Positions 6,353 through 10,000 of a stretch of DNA of 10,000 bases are shown here, in pieces (within the stretch, counting starts at the first letter, position 1; every line of letters begins with the position of its first letter). Origin of the DNA: Magnetospirillum sp. (GTDB lineage: Bacteria > Pseudomonadota > Alphaproteobacteria > Rhodospirillales > Magnetospirillaceae); the NCBI GenBank assembly GCA_020217035.1, contig JAIWOG010000227.1, forward strand, positions 1 to 10,000, written 5' to 3'. The notes under the pieces are model-generated. The model saw nothing but the letters and a program-made list of their open reading frames with translations, was not told the origin of the DNA and did not search any database. Made by a program: the position numbers and the translations under genes.

Positions 6353-7261
6353 TCAAGTCAGGACGAAGCCCTTGGGCACGGAAAAGCCTCGCAGCATGTC
6401 GGCGCTGTCCATGGGCGCCTTGCCGGGACGCTGCACCCGGGTCAGGCGCAGCGCGTCCCGGCCACAGGCCACGGTCAAGCCATCGTCCAGAGTGGTGCCG
6501 GGGGCTCCGGACCCGGCGACGACCTTGGCCGCCTGCACCTTCAGCCGTTCCTCGCCCAACTGGCACCACACACCAGGCCAAGGCGTCAGGCCGCGCACCT
6601 GACGTTCCAACTCGACGGCCGGTCGGGTCCAGTCCAGGCGGCCTTCGTCCTTGGCCAGCTTGTGGGCGTAGGTCACGCCTTCGTCGGGTTGCTTGACCGG
6701 CACCAACTGGTCCAGGCGGGCCAGGGAATCCACCATCATCCTGGCGCCCAGCGCCGCCAGTTGGTCGTGCAGATGGGCGGCGTCGGTGTCAGGGGTGATG
6801 GGCAGGCGTTCCACCAGCAACATGTCGCCGGTATCCAGGCCGGCATCCATCTGCATGATGGTCACCCCGGTTTCGTCATCGCCGGCCAGGATGGCCCGTT
6901 GGATCGGGGCGGCGCCGCGCCAGCGCGGCAGGATCGAGGCGTGGACGTTCAAACAGCCCCGGCGTGGCGCGTCCAGGATGGCTTGCGGCAGGATCAGCCC
7001 ATAGGCGGCGACCACCGCCACGTCCAGGGCGAGATCGCGGAACGCCTGTTGCTCGGCTTCCGATTTCAGCGATTTCGGATTCCGCACCTCGATGCCGCGC
7101 CCCGCCGCGAAGGCGTGGACCGGGGTCAATTGTTCCCTGTGGCCGCGACCGGCGGGACGGGGCGGTTGGGAATAGACGCAGGCCACGTCGTGGCCGGCCT
7201 CCAACAGGGCGGCAAGGATCGACACCGAGAAATCCGGCGTTCCCATGAAGGCCAGACGCAT
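6353..7261 (-). CDS. fmt: Methionyl-tRNA formyltransferase
   Basis: Fmt uses 10-formyl-THF to formylate initiator Met-tRNA in the cytoplasm. The 302-residue length is close to the usual 310-315. The N-terminal formyltransferase Rossmann domain begins [13 protein letters not shown] and includes the [12 protein letters not shown] loop (about 30-40). The catalytic triad is visible as N105, H107 ([20 protein letters not shown]) and D143 ([12 protein letters not shown]). The C-terminal tRNA-binding OB-fold domain runs from about residue 205, with [11 protein letters not shown]. The ATG is 2 nt after the def stop, and an AAGAAGGAAG ribosome binding site lies in the def 3' end, so the pair is clearly co-transcribed. 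The truA gene that often follows fmt in related genomes is replaced here by a hemerythrin. Confidence 0.98.
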   Translation of the reverse strand: MRLAFMGTPDFSVSILAALLEAGHDVACVYSQPPRPAGRGHREQLTPVHAFAAGRGIEVRNPKSLKSEAEQQAFRDLALDVAVVAAYGLILPQAILDAPRRGCLNVHASILPRWRGAAPIQRAILAGDDETGVTIMQMDAGLDTGDMLLVERLPITPDTDAAHLHDQLAALGARMMVDSLARLDQLVPVKQPDEGVTYAHKLAKDEGRLDWTRPAVELERQVRGLTPWPGVWCQLGEERLKVQAAKVVAGSGAPGTTLDDGLTVACGRDALRLTRVQRPGKAPMDSADMLRGFSVPKGFVLT

Positions 7262-7263
7262 GG

Positions 7264-7776
7264 TCAGACGGCTTCCTTCTTGGCCTTCAACAGCTTCCTC
7301 AGGATCATGTTGCGCTTCAAGGACGACAGGTGGTCGATGAACAGCACGCCGTCCAGGTGGTCGATCTCGTGCTGCAACACGGTGGCCAGCAGGCCGTCGG
7401 CGTCGATTTCCTTGCTGGCGCCGGTCTCGTCCAGGTAACGCACGCGGATGGCGCGGGGCCGCACCACGGCGGCGTAATGTTCCGGCACCGACAGGCAGCC
7501 TTCCTCATAAGTGTTGTCGTCGTCGGAGACCCAGACGATTTCCGGGTTGGCCATGCGCACCGGCTGGCGGTCTTCTTCCGAACGACCGATATCGGCGACG
7601 ATCACCCGTTGCCCCACCGCCACTTGTGGCGCCGCCAAGCCGATGCCAGGGGCGGCGTACATGGTGTCCAGCATGTCGTCCATCAACTGACGCACGCTGG
7701 CGTCCACCTGGGCGACGGGCTTGGCCTTTTGCTTCAGGCGCAGGTCGGGGGCGGTCAGGATGGGCAGCACGGCCAT
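7264..7776 (-). CDS. def: Peptide deformylase
   Basis: Def removes the N-formyl group from nascent proteins, reversing what Fmt sets up. The 170-residue protein has the three family motifs: GIGLAAPQ (44-51), EEGCLSVP (91-98, metal ligand C94) and HEIDHLDG (136-143, metal ligands H136 and H140, catalytic E137). The metal site is therefore intact. The ATG at 7776 is preferred over the in-frame GTG at 7788, because the GTG lies inside the AAGGTGA ribosome binding site with 8-nt spacing to the ATG. The N-terminus [14 protein letters not shown] is then standard. It is the first gene of the def-fmt operon, driven by the promoter at 7812-7840. Confidence 0.98.
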   Translation of the reverse strand: MAVLPILTAPDLRLKQKAKPVAQVDASVRQLMDDMLDTMYAAPGIGLAAPQVAVGQRVIVADIGRSEEDRQPVRMANPEIVWVSDDDNTYEEGCLSVPEHYAAVVRPRAIRVRYLDETGASKEIDADGLLATVLQHEIDHLDGVLFIDHLSSLKRNMILRKLLKAKKEAV

Positions 7777-7810
7777 GGAAAAAGTCACCTTGGTGTCAAA
7801 TGCAGGCTTT

Positions 7811-7840
7811 CAGATAGGGTGTCGCCCCCGCTGCCGTCAA
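7811..7840 (-). promoter_or_regulatory. Sigma-70 type promoter of def-fmt
   Basis: TTGACG (7840-7835) is a near-consensus -35. After exactly 17 nt comes CTATCT (7817-7812); with 18 nt, TATCTG (7816-7811) is an equally good -10. Transcription would start around 7804, giving a leader of about 28 nt to the def ATG. It lies between the chemoreceptor stop and def. Confidence 0.6.
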
Positions 7841-7853
7841 GTTCTTCCCGGCC

Positions 7854-9536
7854 TCAGCCTTGACGCACGCCAGCCAGGAAGCCGTCAACCTGCTGGGCCA
7901 TGCGTGCTGAATCGTCGCTTAAGCCCGCCGCCGCGCTCAACACCGTGGCGGCACCGCCCCGCACCTTGTCCACCACCTCGGACATCTGGCCGACATTGTG
8001 CGAGACCTCTGCCGTCCCCGCCGCCGCCTGCTGGACGTTGCGGGCGATTTCGGCGGTGGCCGCCCCTTGTTCCTCGACCGCCGAGGCGACACCGGCGGCG
8101 ATGCCGCTGATCTGGTTGATGGTGTCGCGAATGCCGGCGATGCCGTCCACCACCATGCGCGACGCCGACTGGACCTCGGCCACTTGTTGGCCGATTTCCT
8201 GGGTGGCCTTGGCGGTTTGCGTCGCCAACGACTTCACCTCGCCGGCCACCACGGCGAAGCCCTTGCCAGCTTCCCCGGCGCGGGCCGCCTCGATGGTGGC
8301 GTTCAAGGCCAGCAAATTGGTCTGGCTGGCGATCTCGCTGATCAGGTTGACCACGTCGCCGATTCGTGCCGCCACCTTGGCCAATGATCCGGCTTGGTCG
8401 TTGACCCGCTCGGCATCGGCGGCGGCGCTGCCCGCCACGTGCGACGAATTGGCCATTTGGCGTGAAATCTCGGCGATCGACGCCGCCAGTTCTTCCGATG
8501 CCGCCGCCACCGCGTCCACATTGGCCGCCGTCTGCTGCGCCGCCCCGGCCAGGGCGGTGACAGTGTCGGCGGAAAGATCGGCGCCTTGGCTGAGTTCTTC
8601 CGCAGTGCCGTGCAGGGAATTGGCGGAATGCCCCACCGTCTGTACCAAACCCTTGACGTCACGTTCGAAACGGTCGGCCAGGTCGTGCAGGTCACGGCGG
8701 CGTTGCGCCTCGGCCTGGATGGCGGCGTTCTCCTGTTCGGCCTGCAAGGAATCGGCGCGGATAAGCCCCTGGCGGAAGATTTCCACCGACCGGGCCATCT
8801 CGCCGATTTCGTCACCGGCCTCGGTGCCCGGCACCTGCAACGAACGTTGCCCGTCGGCCAGGGCCTGGGTGGCGGCATTCAGCCGGCGCAACGGGCGGCT
8901 GATGCTGCGACCCAGCCACCAGAACAACGCCGTCAGCACCACCAGACTAAGGCCGAAGACGATCATGCCACTGCGAAACGCCTCGCCCGCCACCCGGTTC
9001 TGCTCGGAAAAGGCGGAATCCACCTCGCTCCGCAGCGAATTGCGCAGCACGGCCAGCGGTTCCTCGATCTTTTCGCTGCCCTGGTCGATGACGTCGTCCA
9101 GACGGTCGAACTCGGACTGGTCGGCGCGGGACTCGATGGCCTGGCGCAGGTCTTTTTCGATCAACCGGGACAAGGCTTCCACGTCGGCGACGATATGGCT
9201 GACCGCTGCTTTTTCGGTGTCGGTGTCGGCCACCGACACGGCGGTGTGGCTGTCGGCCCGCAAGGATTTGGTCAGCCCGGCGATCAGTTCCAGACGATCC
9301 GGCGAAATCTTCCCTTCGTCGCGATCCACAAGACTGTCCATGGCCACCAGGGTCAGGCGCGTCAGTTCGCTGTCCATGCGGTTCAACACCGCCAGATCGC
9401 GGAACCGTCCTTGGGCATGGATGGCGGATTCCTCCATGCTCTCGTGAACCAAGGTCAGGATAGCGCCCATGACGGCCAAGGCGAGGACTGCGACGCCCCA
9501 CAACAAGCCCAAGCGGCGAACGATTGTGAACTTCAT
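7854..9536 (-). CDS. Methyl-accepting chemotaxis protein (transmembrane chemoreceptor)
   Basis: This 560-residue receptor signals to CheA/CheW. TM1 is at about 11-30 after a basic N-terminus. A periplasmic region of about 160 residues (31-189) is predicted helical, with many charged residues and no recognisable Cache or PAS motif; it is probably a four-helix-bundle sensor. TM2 (190-208) leads to a HAMP domain (209-262, starting [12 protein letters not shown] with the conserved Pro and ending in [12 protein letters not shown]). The signalling coiled coil spans about 290-560, and its CheA/CheW-binding tip is [29 protein letters not shown] (about 394-422) followed by [15 protein letters not shown]. 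There is no C-terminal CheR-docking pentapeptide. GGGAGGAGG, about 6 nt before the ATG, is a strong ribosome binding site. No che genes are nearby, so it is an orphan receptor; the ligand is unknown. Confidence 0.96.
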   Translation of the reverse strand: MKFTIVRRLGLLWGVAVLALAVMGAILTLVHESMEESAIHAQGRFRDLAVLNRMDSELTRLTLVAMDSLVDRDEGKISPDRLELIAGLTKSLRADSHTAVSVADTDTEKAAVSHIVADVEALSRLIEKDLRQAIESRADQSEFDRLDDVIDQGSEKIEEPLAVLRNSLRSEVDSAFSEQNRVAGEAFRSGMIVFGLSLVVLTALFWWLGRSISRPLRRLNAATQALADGQRSLQVPGTEAGDEIGEMARSVEIFRQGLIRADSLQAEQENAAIQAEAQRRRDLHDLADRFERDVKGLVQTVGHSANSLHGTAEELSQGADLSADTVTALAGAAQQTAANVDAVAAASEELAASIAEISRQMANSSHVAGSAAADAERVNDQAGSLAKVAARIGDVVNLISEIASQTNLLALNATIEAARAGEAGKGFAVVAGEVKSLATQTAKATQEIGQQVAEVQSASRMVVDGIAGIRDTINQISGIAAGVASAVEEQGAATAEIARNVQQAAAGTAEVSHNVGQMSEVVDKVRGGAATVLSAAAGLSDDSARMAQQVDGFLAGVRQG

Positions 9537-9593
9537 GCCGACCCTCCTCCCAATCCGTGAACCAGATTAAAGGGCGCTCAACAGATTCGCGAC

Positions 9594-9609
9594 AGCCATT
9601 AGAATGCCA
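9594..9609 (-). promoter_or_regulatory. Sigma-54-like promoter element upstream of the chemoreceptor
   Basis: Read on the minus strand, TGGCATTCTAATGGCT (9609-9594) matches the -24/-12 consensus TGGCACG-N4-TTGCW at TGGCA, at the first T of the second block and at GCT, with the correct spacing. Three consensus positions differ. The predicted start near 9583 gives a leader of about 47 nt to the receptor ATG. No convincing sigma-70 pair was seen in the same gap. Confidence 0.35.
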
Positions 9610-9624
9610 CAACCAAAAGCAATA

Positions 9625-10000
9625 CTAAATGAAGAGCATGGCGCCATCTTTGTGGGCATCGGCCAGGAAGGTGACGACGCCGCCCTTGGCCACCGGCACG
9701 TCGGGACGCAGGGAATCGGGGTCCATGCCCAGGGCCTTCAACCCCATCTCGCAGACCATGAAGGTGACACCCAGTGCGACACAGGCGTCCAGCAAGGTCT
9801 CGAAATCGGCGACGTTCTTGGCCTTGAACCCGGCATCCATGGCTTCGGCCGTGCCGCCGTCGGAACATTTCATCCGTCGCCAGCCCTGGTCCTGTTCCAG
9901 GGCGCGGCCGGCCCACATGGTGAAAAACAAGGTCACCGGGGTGTTGGACGCCACCGCCGCCGAGGCCATCACCAGGGCATAGTGCACCTTGTCGAAATCG
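9625..10000 (-). CDS. DsrE-like sulfur-relay-family protein, 5' end missing
   Basis: The visible part reads DFDKVHYALVMASAAVASN from the right edge and ends KDGAMLFI-stop at 9625-9627. It fits the DsrE/DsrF-like fold: an N-terminal strand with the FDKVHYALVMA helix start, TLFFTMWA, a long helix, GVTFMVCEMGLKALGM and the ending KGGVVTFLADAHKDGAMLFI. The cysteine in VCEMGLKALGM is the position conserved in DsrE2-type relatives, and a second cysteine occurs in MKCSDGG. Family members act in persulfide transfer or are uncharacterised. The frame stays open through the right edge, so the GTG at 9987 is almost certainly internal and only the first few residues are missing. It lies 88 nt upstream of the chemoreceptor on the same strand, with no clear terminator between. 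Confidence 0.85.
   Translation of the reverse strand, partial: DFDKVHYALVMASAAVASNTPVTLFFTMWAGRALEQDQGWRRMKCSDGGTAEAMDAGFKAKNVADFETLLDACVALGVTFMVCEMGLKALGMDPDSLRPDVPVAKGGVVTFLADAHKDGAMLFI

Noticed and set aside
7900..9560. Two long plus-strand open frames antisense to the chemoreceptor (7900-9447 and 8586-9560).
   Set aside because: Their Ser/Ala/Arg-rich or Gly/His/Gln-rich translations lack any motif and no ribosome binding site or promoter was seen. The minus-strand receptor fully explains the region.

Overview
This GC-rich window carries dense housekeeping genes with strong third-position G/C bias. It looks like a chromosomal segment of an alphaproteobacterium, most likely of the Rhodospirillales/Magnetospirillum type. 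That assignment is inferred from the ispH-thrB-rnhA order, homoserine kinase of the ThrB type II (APH-fold) class, the def-fmt pair, a short hemerythrin and the overall protein character; no 16S or other marker gene is present. I see no mobile element, CRISPR array, tRNA or rRNA.

Layout. (1) 1-1160, minus strand: the 5' part of gcvT (glycine cleavage T protein, running off the left edge), preceded by a tandem glycine riboswitch and an intrinsic terminator that together form a glycine-sensing leader. (2) 1175-1705, minus: a small conserved-looking lipoprotein of unknown function, divergent from (3) 1787-4207, plus: ispH, thrB and rnhA, with thrB and rnhA overlapping by 4 nt. (4) 4283-5309, plus: a two-gene envelope unit of a secreted, stand-alone FecR-domain protein and an OmpA-like lipoprotein, overlapping by 8 nt and closed by a hairpin in the convergent junction. 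(5) 5328-7840, minus: def-fmt (formylation and deformylation of the initiator Met) behind a recognisable promoter, followed by a hemerythrin and an overlapping FMN split-barrel (PNPOx-like) protein. A hairpin between fmt and the hemerythrin gene buries the hemerythrin ribosome binding site. (6) 7854-9536, minus: an orphan transmembrane methyl-accepting chemotaxis protein with a sigma-54-like upstream element. (7) 9625-10000, minus: the C-terminal part of a DsrE-like sulfur-relay-family protein that runs off the right edge.

How the genes fit together. Most are core metabolism: glycine/one-carbon, isoprenoid, threonine, RNA/DNA hybrid removal and N-terminal Met processing. The less ordinary parts are the FecR/OmpA pair, the translationally coupled hemerythrin/flavin-barrel pair with its sequestered ribosome binding site, the chemoreceptor and the DsrE-like protein. 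The last three groups lie close together on one strand and suggest oxygen, redox or sulfur sensing, which is an inference from family membership. I found no clearly new multi-gene system; the two small overlapping pairs are the best candidates for uncharacterised biology.
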